In this document: piece after piece, positions 1-4,611 of the stretch
Layout of the letters: every line of letters begins with the position of its first letter
Numbering within the stretch: position 1 is the stretch's first letter
DNA from: Candidatus Poribacteria bacterium
Lineage (GTDB): Bacteria > Poribacteria > WGA-4E > WGA-3G
DNA: 5,588 bases
Reading direction: 5' to 3'
Assembly (NCBI GenBank): GCA_009845505.1
Contig: VXZL01000273.1
Span: forward strand, 1 to 5,588
Position numbers and translations under genes: made by a program
The notes under the pieces: generated by a model
The model's database searches: none
Seen by the model: only the letters and a program-made list of their open reading frames with translations
Told to the model about the DNA's origin: nothing

Positions 1-87
1 TGGCGTTTGATGCGACATCAGAAAAATGGCGATACTGACAAGTATCAGAATGCCTGTTAGCGTGAGTGCTTTTTTTCCGTTCAACAT
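1..87 (-). CDS. Gene A, third copy, N-terminal fragment (membrane-anchored protein)
   Basis: Only the first 29 codons are in the window, and the rest lies beyond the left edge. The visible part is the positively charged start (MLNGKK) and the single hydrophobic segment at residues 7-24, identical to the copy at 1390-2118 (Thr at residue 11). The same GGAGGT ribosome binding site precedes it at 92-97. It is not a pseudogene as far as can be seen: the truncation is caused by the window boundary. Function is unknown, as for the complete copies. Confidence 0.85.
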   Translation of the reverse strand, partial: MLNGKKALTLTGILILVSIAIFLMSHQTP

Positions 88-91
88 AATG

Positions 92-97
92 ACCTCC
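92..97 (-). promoter_or_regulatory. Ribosome binding site of truncated gene A copy
   Basis: GGAGGT lies four bases before the ATG at 87. It is identical to the sites at 2123-2128 and 4154-4159 and lies inside the last 14 bases of the tandem unit. Confidence 0.75.
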
Positions 98-138
98 GCG
101 TCTGAAGTAGATGAAAGGACAGGAGTCGGGTTGTGAAT

Positions 139-156
139 ACTTATCCTCTAATAAGT
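139..156. repeat. Short inverted repeat in the leader (middle unit)
   Basis: ACTTAT and ATAAGT are separated by six bases, about 38 bases before the start of the truncated gene A. It could be a small hairpin in the mRNA leader or an operator, and chance is also possible at this length. The duplicate lies at 2170-2187. Confidence 0.25.
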
Positions 157-340
157 TTGCTAAAAAAATCGCAGATTTACCGTTCTTTGAGTGCCGCCCA
201 TGTCGTTGCTAACTTCCGGCGCGGGTGAATTCGTCGCTTATGTGAAAAACTATCGCACGTAAGAATGCAGGCGGAGTAGGAGGTGATGCTTTACGGCACT
301 GGGGTCGTATCCCGTGTGGCGACATATACGTGGTATTGAA

Positions 341-388
341 GTTAAGAAGAAGGGAATGTTGCCAGCGTTCCCTTCTTCCTTCTTAAAC
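341..388 (-). terminator. Hairpin after gene C, possible terminator (middle unit)
   Basis: A perfect 11-base stem (346-356 with 368-378) encloses an 11-base loop. A further TTAA/TTAA pairing outside it is separated by a four-base bulge (379-382). It lies about 60 bases after the gene C stop codon, the right place for the end of the A-B-C transcript. The run following the stem on the minus strand is only moderately T-rich (TTAACTTC), so termination may be leaky or the hairpin may serve mainly to protect the 3' end. Confidence 0.5.
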
Positions 389-448
389 GATCCTTCTTCA
401 AATGGCGAATCGGAGTATATCTACCGCGGCAGACCTACAGTGGTTGAT

Positions 449-838
449 TTACACCCTTCCTCGGACGAGTGCGTTGACATGCTGATTATTGTAATAATCG
501 TGTCCGACCGCAGAAGCCTGGTTATTGCGGCTATTTGAGCCAACTTGCGTCTCAGCCTTCCGATCAACGATTCCATAATAGGGTCTTTGGTTCGCAGCAG
601 GTTTTTTCCCAGCGACGACAGCATAAAGATAGAGAGAGCCATAACTGCTGTTGCATTTGGTTTTCCCTTTTGCGACCCCTTTCACGCCTCCTGTATCCGT
701 CGTCAGTGTTACTTCTACTTCTATACAGGAAAGTTTATCCTCGTCTTTTTTTTGAGCCGCATAAACGCTATAGACAAAAATCAGAGATGCGACAATCAAG
801 AGGCACGTAACGGTTGCTTGTTTCATTTTGCTTAACAT
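449..838 (-). CDS. Gene C, middle copy: small predicted secreted protein, unknown function
   Basis: The product is 129 residues and I recognise no family. Residues 1-6 are basic, 8-27 are strongly hydrophobic, and the Val-Tyr-Ala ending at residue 27 fits signal peptidase I cleavage. The mature part would be about 100 residues, rich in Lys, Asn, Tyr and Gly, with exactly two cysteines (C38 and C62) that could form a disulfide outside the cytoplasm. The Thr/Val-rich pattern around residues 40-75 suggests beta strands. I chose the ATG at 838 because AAGGAG (848-853) lies nine bases upstream. The same frame stays open to an ATG at 901, but that start overlaps the end of gene B, has no good ribosome binding site, and would bury the signal peptide 21 residues in. 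It is the last gene of the unit, 43 bases after B. Confidence 0.8.
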   Translation of the reverse strand: MLSKMKQATVTCLLIVASLIFVYSVYAAQKKDEDKLSCIEVEVTLTTDTGGVKGVAKGKTKCNSSYGSLYLYAVVAGKKPAANQRPYYGIVDRKAETQVGSNSRNNQASAVGHDYYNNQHVNALVRGRV

Positions 839-847
839 TTTTAATGT

Positions 848-853
848 CTCCTT
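848..853 (-). promoter_or_regulatory. Ribosome binding site that decides the gene C start (middle copy)
   Basis: AAGGAG on the minus strand has nine bases between its GGAG core and the ATG at 838. It favours the 129-residue form of gene C over the longer frame starting at 901. The equivalent site in the next unit is 2879-2884. Confidence 0.75.
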
Positions 854-881
854 GTTAGAAATTATTGTTTGGGTCCATCGT

Positions 882-1370
882 TTAGTTGGATAGATACTCA
901 TACGGATCGATGCCCGAAGTCTCCATGTTTAAGACTTGTACACCTGGAGGAAGTATTCCCTCACTGATTTGGTCTGTAATTGTGCTATCACCTCCCGGTC
1001 CGTAAACCAATGCGGCATATTTACGAATTGTGCCATCCGGCAGTTGGCTCTCCTTCCATTGAACATAAACAACATCTGGATAGTGCAAATAGACCTTTCC
1101 ATCTTTCATACTCATACCCACAAAATCACGGTCGCCTTCATTCCATTTTTTGACGATAACGAGTCCCAAGAGTTCTCGATCGGTCAACTCATAAATGTTT
1201 GCAGTTTTTGCTTCAGGTCGGAGCCAAACGACAGCAAACGGAAAATCGGTCGGCACTTGCGCACGTTGAATCTCATTGGGGGCTAATGTTGAACACCCAT
1301 AGAGGACCGACACGCCAAATATGGATAAGAGTTTCATGAGTAATACTCGGCGATACTTCATAGATTTCAC
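882..1370 (-). CDS. Gene B, middle copy: predicted lipoprotein sharing a domain with gene A
   Basis: The product is 162 residues. Residues 2-8 are basic, 9-25 hydrophobic, and Leu-Tyr-Gly-Cys at 23-26 forms a lipobox (Tyr at -2 is uncommon but tolerated). Lipidated Cys26 followed by Ser27 suggests outer-membrane sorting if the cell follows Lol rules. The domain at about 39-162 is clearly homologous to residues 122-242 of gene A. Shared blocks are VPxDFPFxVVW (39-49), WNEGD (76-80), DGKVYxxYPDVxYVxW (90-105), DQxxxGIxPPG (133-143) and GIDPYxxLS (153-161). I do not recognise this domain, so no function is assigned. The start is GTG at 1370 because AAAGGAG sits seven bases upstream; ATG codons at residues 4 and 12 lack a well-placed site. 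It begins 19 bases after the gene A stop, which implies co-transcription. Confidence 0.87.
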   Translation of the reverse strand: MKSMKYRRVLLMKLLSIFGVSVLYGCSTLAPNEIQRAQVPTDFPFAVVWLRPEAKTANIYELTDRELLGLVIVKKWNEGDRDFVGMSMKDGKVYLHYPDVVYVQWKESQLPDGTIRKYAALVYGPGGDSTITDQISEGILPPGVQVLNMETSGIDPYEYLSN

Positions 1371-1377
1371 TTCTATT

Positions 1378-1384
1378 CTCCTTT
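1378..1384 (-). promoter_or_regulatory. Ribosome binding site that decides the GTG start of gene B (middle copy)
   Basis: AAAGGAG lies seven bases before the GTG at 1370 and in the short gap after the gene A stop codon. Its spacing supports GTG rather than the ATG nine bases further in. The duplicate site is at 3409-3415. Confidence 0.75.
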
Positions 1385-1389
1385 GAGGA

Positions 1390-2118
1390 TTATTGCGATA
1401 AAAACGCGTATGGATCGATACCGGCTGAATCTTGATCGACGATCTCTATACCTGGCGGCATTATACCATCCAAGAGTTGATCAGAAACGTAACTATGAAC
1501 GGTAGAAACATCATTGATATACCATTCTCCTGATGCTTCGGACTGCACCCATTTCACATAGGCAACATCGGGATAGGTCGGATACACTTTTCCATCTGCC
1601 ATAAACGCACCCGAAAACCCTTGATCGCCTTCATTCCATAGTTTTATCATAACTTTACTCATCAATTCCAGTTCCTCAAAAAGCCTTGTAGGTATCTCTG
1701 CCCGCTGTGCCTCAGGTACTTTCCAAACCACGCTAAATGGAAAATCGGGTGGAACCTCTGGGTAGCCGTCATCCTCAACGATTTCTGCATCTTCAGTGAC
1801 GATTGTCTCTCCTTCGGTTTCATCTAAGATTTCACTGAAAAACAATTCGTCAAGGAGCAGAGCCGTTTCTGTTGATTCAATAGCGTCATCTGTATGGGGG
1901 GCTGATCCGTCTCTATCTTCGTTAGCAAGCGCATCCGTTTCTACATCTGAAGTGGGATGTGACGCTGACGGCGTACGTTTTTCTGTCTTGGGTGTAAATT
2001 CCACCGCTTTGTATGTCACGACGGTTTCTGGTGGCGTTTGATGCGACATCAGAAAAATGGCGATACTGACAAGTATCAGAATGCCTGTTAGCGTGAGTGC
2101 TTTTTTTCCGTTCAACAT
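1390..2118 (-). CDS. Gene A, middle copy: single-pass anchored protein with acidic linker
   Basis: The product is 242 residues with no recognised family. Residues 2-6 carry two lysines, and 7-24 form one hydrophobic segment with no convincing signal peptidase site, so an N-terminal anchor with the rest outside the cytoplasm is most likely. Residues 25-57 are Thr/Pro/Ser rich. Residues about 58-118 are strongly acidic (many Glu and Asp) with a hydrophobic patch at 86-98, and look like a disordered stalk. Residues 122-242 form a domain shared with gene B: VPPDFPFSVVW (122-132), WNEGD (161-165), DGKVYPTYPDVAYVKW (175-190), DQLLDGIMPPG (213-223) and GIDPY (233-237). GGAGGT (2123-2128) four bases before the ATG supports the start. 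It opens the A-B-C run. Its upstream region is the repeat leader, not the STAS gene. Confidence 0.87.
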   Translation of the reverse strand: MLNGKKALTLTGILILVSIAIFLMSHQTPPETVVTYKAVEFTPKTEKRTPSASHPTSDVETDALANEDRDGSAPHTDDAIESTETALLLDELFFSEILDETEGETIVTEDAEIVEDDGYPEVPPDFPFSVVWKVPEAQRAEIPTRLFEELELMSKVMIKLWNEGDQGFSGAFMADGKVYPTYPDVAYVKWVQSEASGEWYINDVSTVHSYVSDQLLDGIMPPGIEIVDQDSAGIDPYAFLSQ

Positions 2119-2122
2119 AATG

Positions 2123-2128
2123 ACCTCC
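2123..2128 (-). promoter_or_regulatory. Ribosome binding site of gene A (middle copy)
   Basis: GGAGGT lies four bases before the ATG at 2118. The tandem junction (2132/2133) lies just four bases upstream of this site, so each unit carries its own translation signal. Confidence 0.8.
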
Positions 2129-2169
2129 GCGTCTGAAGTAGATGAAAGGACAGGAGTCGGGTTGTGAAT

Positions 2170-2187
2170 ACTTATCCTCTAATAAGT
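2170..2187. repeat. Short inverted repeat in the leader (unit next to STAS)
   Basis: This is the duplicate of 139-156: ACTTAT, a six-base spacer, then ATAAGT, upstream of the middle gene A copy. No function is assigned. Confidence 0.25.
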
Positions 2188-2371
2188 TTGCTAAAAAAAT
2201 CGCAGATTTACCGTTCTTTGAGTGCCGCCCATGTCGTTGCTAACTTCCGGCGCGGGTGAATTCGTCGCTTATGTGAAAAACTATCGCACGTAAGAATGCA
2301 GGCGGAGTAGGAGGTGATGCTTTACGGCACTGGGGTCGTATCCCGTGTGGCGACATATACGTGGTATTGAA

Positions 2372-2419
2372 GTTAAGAAGAAGGGAATGTTGCCAGCGTT
2401 CCCTTCTTCCTTCTTAAAC
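2372..2419 (-). terminator. Hairpin after gene C, possible terminator (unit next to STAS)
   Basis: This is the duplicate of 341-388. Its core stem is 2377-2387 paired with 2399-2409, with an 11-base loop and a bulged extension. If it terminates, the middle unit needs its own promoter in 2133-2371; if it does not, the whole array could be one long transcript. Confidence 0.5.
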
Positions 2420-2479
2420 GATCCTTCTTCAAATGGCGAATCGGAGTATATCTACCGCGGCAGACCTACAGTGGTTGAT

Positions 2480-2869
2480 TTACACCCTTCCTCGGACGAG
2501 TGCGTTGACATGCTGATTATTGTAATAATCGTGTCCGACCGCAGAAGCCTGGTTATTGCGGCTATTTGAGCCAACTTGCGTCTCAGCCTTCCGATCAACG
2601 ATTCCATAATAGGGTCTTTGGTTCGCAGCAGGTTTTTTCCCAGCGACGACAGCATAAAGATAGAGAGAGCCATAACTGCTGTTGCATTTGGTTTTCCCTT
2701 TTGCGACCCCTTTCACGCCTCCTGTATCCGTCGTCAGTGTTACTTCTACTTCTATACAGGAAAGTTTATCCTCGTCTTTTTTTTGAGCCGCATAAACGCT
2801 ATAGACAAAAATCAGAGATGCGACAATCAAGAGGCACGTAACGGTTGCTTGTTTCATTTTGCTTAACAT
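2480..2869 (-). CDS. Gene C, copy next to STAS: small predicted secreted protein
   Basis: The product is identical in sequence to the middle copy at 449-838: a 129-residue protein with a signal peptide (cleavage likely after residue 27) and two mature-region cysteines (C38, C62). The start at 2869 is set by AAGGAG at 2879-2884. It ends the A-B-C gene run of this unit and is followed by the hairpin at 2372-2419. Perfect identity between the copies means selection cannot be judged by comparing them. Function is unknown; a periplasmic or secreted partner of the A and B proteins is inference from gene order only. Confidence 0.8.
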   Translation of the reverse strand: MLSKMKQATVTCLLIVASLIFVYSVYAAQKKDEDKLSCIEVEVTLTTDTGGVKGVAKGKTKCNSSYGSLYLYAVVAGKKPAANQRPYYGIVDRKAETQVGSNSRNNQASAVGHDYYNNQHVNALVRGRV

Positions 2870-2878
2870 TTTTAATGT

Positions 2879-2884
2879 CTCCTT
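2879..2884 (-). promoter_or_regulatory. Ribosome binding site of gene C (copy next to STAS)
   Basis: AAGGAG lies nine bases (from its GGAG core) before the ATG at 2869. It is the duplicate of the site at 848-853 and supports the short 129-residue start. Confidence 0.75.
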
Positions 2885-2912
2885 GTTAGAAATTATTGTT
2901 TGGGTCCATCGT

Positions 2913-3401
2913 TTAGTTGGATAGATACTCATACGGATCGATGCCCGAAGTCTCCATGTTTAAGACTTGTACACCTGGAGGAAGTATTCCCTCACTGATT
3001 TGGTCTGTAATTGTGCTATCACCTCCCGGTCCGTAAACCAATGCGGCATATTTACGAATTGTGCCATCCGGCAGTTGGCTCTCCTTCCATTGAACATAAA
3101 CAACATCTGGATAGTGCAAATAGACCTTTCCATCTTTCATACTCATACCCACAAAATCACGGTCGCCTTCATTCCATTTTTTGACGATAACGAGTCCCAA
3201 GAGTTCTCGATCGGTCAACTCATAAATGTTTGCAGTTTTTGCTTCAGGTCGGAGCCAAACGACAGCAAACGGAAAATCGGTCGGCACTTGCGCACGTTGA
3301 ATCTCATTGGGGGCTAATGTTGAACACCCATAGAGGACCGACACGCCAAATATGGATAAGAGTTTCATGAGTAATACTCGGCGATACTTCATAGATTTCA
3401 C
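2913..3401 (-). CDS. Gene B, copy next to STAS: predicted lipoprotein sharing a domain with gene A
   Basis: This is the identical duplicate of 882-1370: 162 residues, lipobox Cys at residue 26 with Ser at +2, then a short Ala/Pro/Asn linker and the roughly 120-residue domain shared with gene A. The start is GTG at 3401, supported by AAAGGAG at 3409-3415. It lies 19 bases downstream of gene A and 43 bases upstream of gene C, so the three genes of the unit are probably one transcript. Only the lipidation signal and the shared domain can be read from sequence; the biological role is unknown. Confidence 0.87.
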   Translation of the reverse strand: MKSMKYRRVLLMKLLSIFGVSVLYGCSTLAPNEIQRAQVPTDFPFAVVWLRPEAKTANIYELTDRELLGLVIVKKWNEGDRDFVGMSMKDGKVYLHYPDVVYVQWKESQLPDGTIRKYAALVYGPGGDSTITDQISEGILPPGVQVLNMETSGIDPYEYLSN

Positions 3402-3408
3402 TTCTATT

Positions 3409-3415
3409 CTCCTTT
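3409..3415 (-). promoter_or_regulatory. Ribosome binding site of gene B (copy next to STAS)
   Basis: AAAGGAG lies seven bases before the GTG start at 3401. It is the duplicate of the site at 1378-1384 and sits between the gene A stop and the gene B start. Confidence 0.75.
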
Positions 3416-3420
3416 GAGGA

Positions 3421-4149
3421 TTATTGCGATAAAAACGCGTATGGATCGATACCGGCTGAATCTTGATCGACGATCTCTATACCTGGCGGCATTATACCAT
3501 CCAAGAGTTGATCAGAAACGTAACTATGAACGGTAGAAACATCATTGATATACCATTCTCCTGATGCTTCGGACTGCACCCATTTCACATAGGCAACATC
3601 GGGATAGGTCGGATACACTTTTCCATCTGCCATAAACGCACCCGAAAACCCTTGATCGCCTTCATTCCATAGTTTTATCATAACTTTACTCATCAATTCC
3701 AGTTCCTCAAAAAGCCTTGTAGGTATCTCTGCCCGCTGTGCCTCAGGTACTTTCCAAACCACGCTAAATGGAAAATCGGGTGGAACCTCTGGGTAGCCGT
3801 CATCCTCAACGATTTCTGCATCTTCAGTGACGATTGTCTCTCCTTCGGTTTCATCTAAGATTTCACTGAAAAACAATTCGTCAAGGAGCAGAGCCGTTTC
3901 TGTTGATTCAATAGCGTCATCTGTATGGGGGGCTGATCCGTCTCTATCTTCGTTAGCAAGCGCATCCGTTTCTACATCTGAAGTGGGATGTGACGCTGAC
4001 GGCGTACGTTTTTCTGTCTTGGGTGTAAATTCCACCGCTTTGTATGTCACGACGGTTTCTGGTGGCGTTTGATGCGACATCAGAAAAATGGCGATACTGA
4101 CAAGTATCAGAATGCCTATTAGCGTGAGTGCTTTTTTTCCGTTCAACAT
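3421..4149 (-). CDS. Gene A, copy next to STAS: single-pass anchored protein, Thr11Ile variant
   Basis: The product is the same 242-residue protein as 1390-2118, apart from Ile instead of Thr at residue 11, inside the hydrophobic anchor (ATA instead of ACA, base 4118). The frame is open back to an ATG at 4197, which would give 258 residues. I prefer 4149 because GGAGGT (4154-4159) precedes it, the other copies can only use this start, and the added 16 residues lie outside the repeat. The STAS stop codon is 54 bases upstream with a terminator-like hairpin between, so the unit may be partly uncoupled from the sigma/STAS transcript. The shared A/B domain is at about residues 122-242; function is unknown. 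Confidence 0.87.
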   Translation of the reverse strand: MLNGKKALTLIGILILVSIAIFLMSHQTPPETVVTYKAVEFTPKTEKRTPSASHPTSDVETDALANEDRDGSAPHTDDAIESTETALLLDELFFSEILDETEGETIVTEDAEIVEDDGYPEVPPDFPFSVVWKVPEAQRAEIPTRLFEELELMSKVMIKLWNEGDQGFSGAFMADGKVYPTYPDVAYVKWVQSEASGEWYINDVSTVHSYVSDQLLDGIMPPGIEIVDQDSAGIDPYAFLSQ

Positions 4150-4153
4150 AATG

Positions 4154-4159
4154 ACCTCC
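4154..4159 (-). promoter_or_regulatory. Ribosome binding site of gene A at the edge of the array
   Basis: GGAGGT lies four bases before the ATG at 4149 and decides this start over the upstream ATG at 4197. Identity with the other units stops four bases further on, at 4163, so this site is the last functional signal kept inside the repeat. Confidence 0.8.
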
Positions 4160-4175
4160 GCGTAAATCTCTATTG

Positions 4176-4201
4176 AATCAAAACCTTTGTTGGTCAAAGG
4201 T
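4176..4201 (-). terminator. Weak terminator or attenuator between STAS and gene A
   Basis: On the minus strand, ACCTTTG and CAAAGGT form a 7-base stem with a five-base loop, followed by TTTGATT. It starts two bases after the STAS stop codon and lies outside the tandem repeat. The stem is short and low in GC, so partial termination is more likely than a full stop. The same bases also contain TTGACC, which with a poor AATAGA 17 bases on could be read as a weak promoter; I rate that lower. Confidence 0.4.
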
Positions 4202-4203
4202 GT

Positions 4204-4563
4204 TTATCGTGCCAACGTCCGCTCTGAGAGCTGATCGACCGCATCCCTTTCGTCGTCGAACCGCTCAAAGAGACTCGACAGGCGACTCAAGACGAGGAGG
4301 TTGTGGATGTGTCTACCGGCATGGATCACGCCAATGCGCCCCTGCTTCTGCTTTGTAATGGCATAGGCTTGCATCAGCACACTCAGCCCAGAAGAACTCA
4401 TCCGCCGTGCGTGGGCGAAGTTGATGAGGATGCGAGGGGCATCGTAAGCCTTGACTTCGGGTAAAATGGAGTCCCGAAAATCTTTGATGTTCGGGTCTTT
4501 ATTGAGTTTGCCATGCGGTTCAATAATGATGACACCGTTTTCATAGCGGACTTGGGTTGCCAT
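4204..4563 (-). CDS. STAS-domain protein, anti-sigma factor antagonist type
   Basis: The product is 119 residues, the usual size of a single-domain cytoplasmic STAS protein of the SpoIIAA/RsbV kind. In that family the protein binds an anti-sigma kinase when unphosphorylated and so frees the sigma factor. The order fits: early strands with GKL at 18-20, a helix around 25-40, strand RILINF (44-49), the phosphorylation loop SSSGL (56-60), the following helix, strand RIGVI (76-80), and the late LSRLSSLFERF segment (92-102). By alignment Ser57 is the expected phosphorylated serine. The Asp normally just before it is Ser56 here. The start at 4563 is supported by AAAGGAG seven bases upstream. It lies 48 bases after the sigma gene, implying one operon. 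No partner kinase is in the window, so pairing with the adjacent sigma factor is inference. Confidence 0.88.
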   Translation of the reverse strand: MATQVRYENGVIIIEPHGKLNKDPNIKDFRDSILPEVKAYDAPRILINFAHARRMSSSGLSVLMQAYAITKQKQGRIGVIHAGRHIHNLLVLSRLSSLFERFDDERDAVDQLSERTLAR

Positions 4564-4611
4564 AATTCAACTCCTTTTTTCGGCGATGGGTATCGCGTGT
4601 CTGCGTCGGTA

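Larger units (their letters stand above)
1..101. repeat. Third tandem unit, cut by the window edge
   Basis: These bases match 2032-2132 exactly and 4063-4163 with one mismatch (G at 56, A at 4118). They are the right-hand end of a third copy of the 2031-base unit: the start of gene A and its ribosome binding site. The array therefore continues left of the window, and its total copy number cannot be read here. Confidence 0.95.
102..448 (-). other. Non-coding leader between gene C and the next gene A copy (middle unit)
   Basis: This gene-free stretch holds, in transcription order, a hairpin after gene C (341-388), about 180 bases of mixed composition, a T7 run near 162-168, and a 6-base inverted repeat (139-156). 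It ends four bases before the ribosome binding site of the next gene A. I found no open frame with a ribosome binding site and no clear -35/-10 pair. It must hold either a promoter for the internal A copy or simply read-through sequence. It may instead be a piece of a dispersed intergenic repeat. Confidence 0.6.
102..2132. repeat. Complete tandem unit (middle copy), 2031 bases
   Basis: This direct repeat matches 2133-4163 without interruption, and I saw no difference by eye apart from the single base at 2087 versus 4118. Read on the minus strand it contains the gene A ribosome binding site, genes A, B and C, a post-C hairpin and a non-coding leader that runs up to the next unit. There are no terminal inverted repeats, transposase or target-site duplications at the junctions. 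It looks like a head-to-tail segmental duplication rather than a transposon. Confidence 0.95.
2133..2479 (-). other. Non-coding leader between gene C and the middle gene A copy
   Basis: This is the duplicate of 102-448. It links the unit next to STAS to the middle unit and contains the same post-C hairpin (2372-2419) and inverted repeat (2170-2187). The unit next to STAS has no such leader upstream of its gene A; it has the STAS gene instead. I see no gene here. Confidence 0.6.
2133..4163. repeat. Complete tandem unit (copy next to the STAS gene), 2031 bases
   Basis: This is the copy closest to the sigma/STAS genes. Its right boundary lies where identity with the other units stops, after 4163. 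To the right, this copy continues into unique sequence below the STAS gene, while the other copies continue into the leader at 102 and 2133. The boundary falls 14 bases upstream of the gene A start codon, so the ribosome binding site belongs to the repeated unit but anything further upstream does not. Confidence 0.95.

Noticed and set aside
209..325. 38-codon minus-strand frame in the leader (also in the other unit)
   Set aside because: No ribosome binding site and no recognisable features; Pro/Ala-rich translation looks like chance. It could be revisited if RNA or homologues support it.
484..499. Perfect 7-2-7 palindrome inside gene C (also 2515-2530)
   Set aside because: It encodes Asp-Tyr-Tyr-Asn-Asn in frame, so AT-rich codon choice explains it; a binding site inside the gene is not supported.
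314..835. Plus-strand frames opposite gene C and its downstream hairpin
   Set aside because: They are antisense to a gene with a signal peptide and ribosome binding site and show no protein-like features. The same applies to 936-1286, 1796-2041 and their duplicates.
449..901. 150-residue version of gene C starting at 901
   Set aside because: It overlaps gene B, buries the signal peptide and ignores the AAGGAG site; the ATG at 838 is better. The same holds for 2932 in the other unit.
1..4163. CRISPR array or transposon as explanation of the repeats
   Set aside because: Units are 2 kb and contain genes; there are no short repeats with spacers, no transposase and no terminal inverted repeats.
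3421..4197. Longer, 258-residue version of gene A starting at 4197
   Set aside because: The extra 16 residues lie outside the repeat, overlap the hairpin after STAS, and have no ribosome binding site, while GGAGGT is well placed for 4149.
4583..4596. Small hairpin between sigma and STAS (5-base stem)
   Set aside because: It is short and followed on the minus strand by A-rich sequence rather than T, so it is not a terminator.
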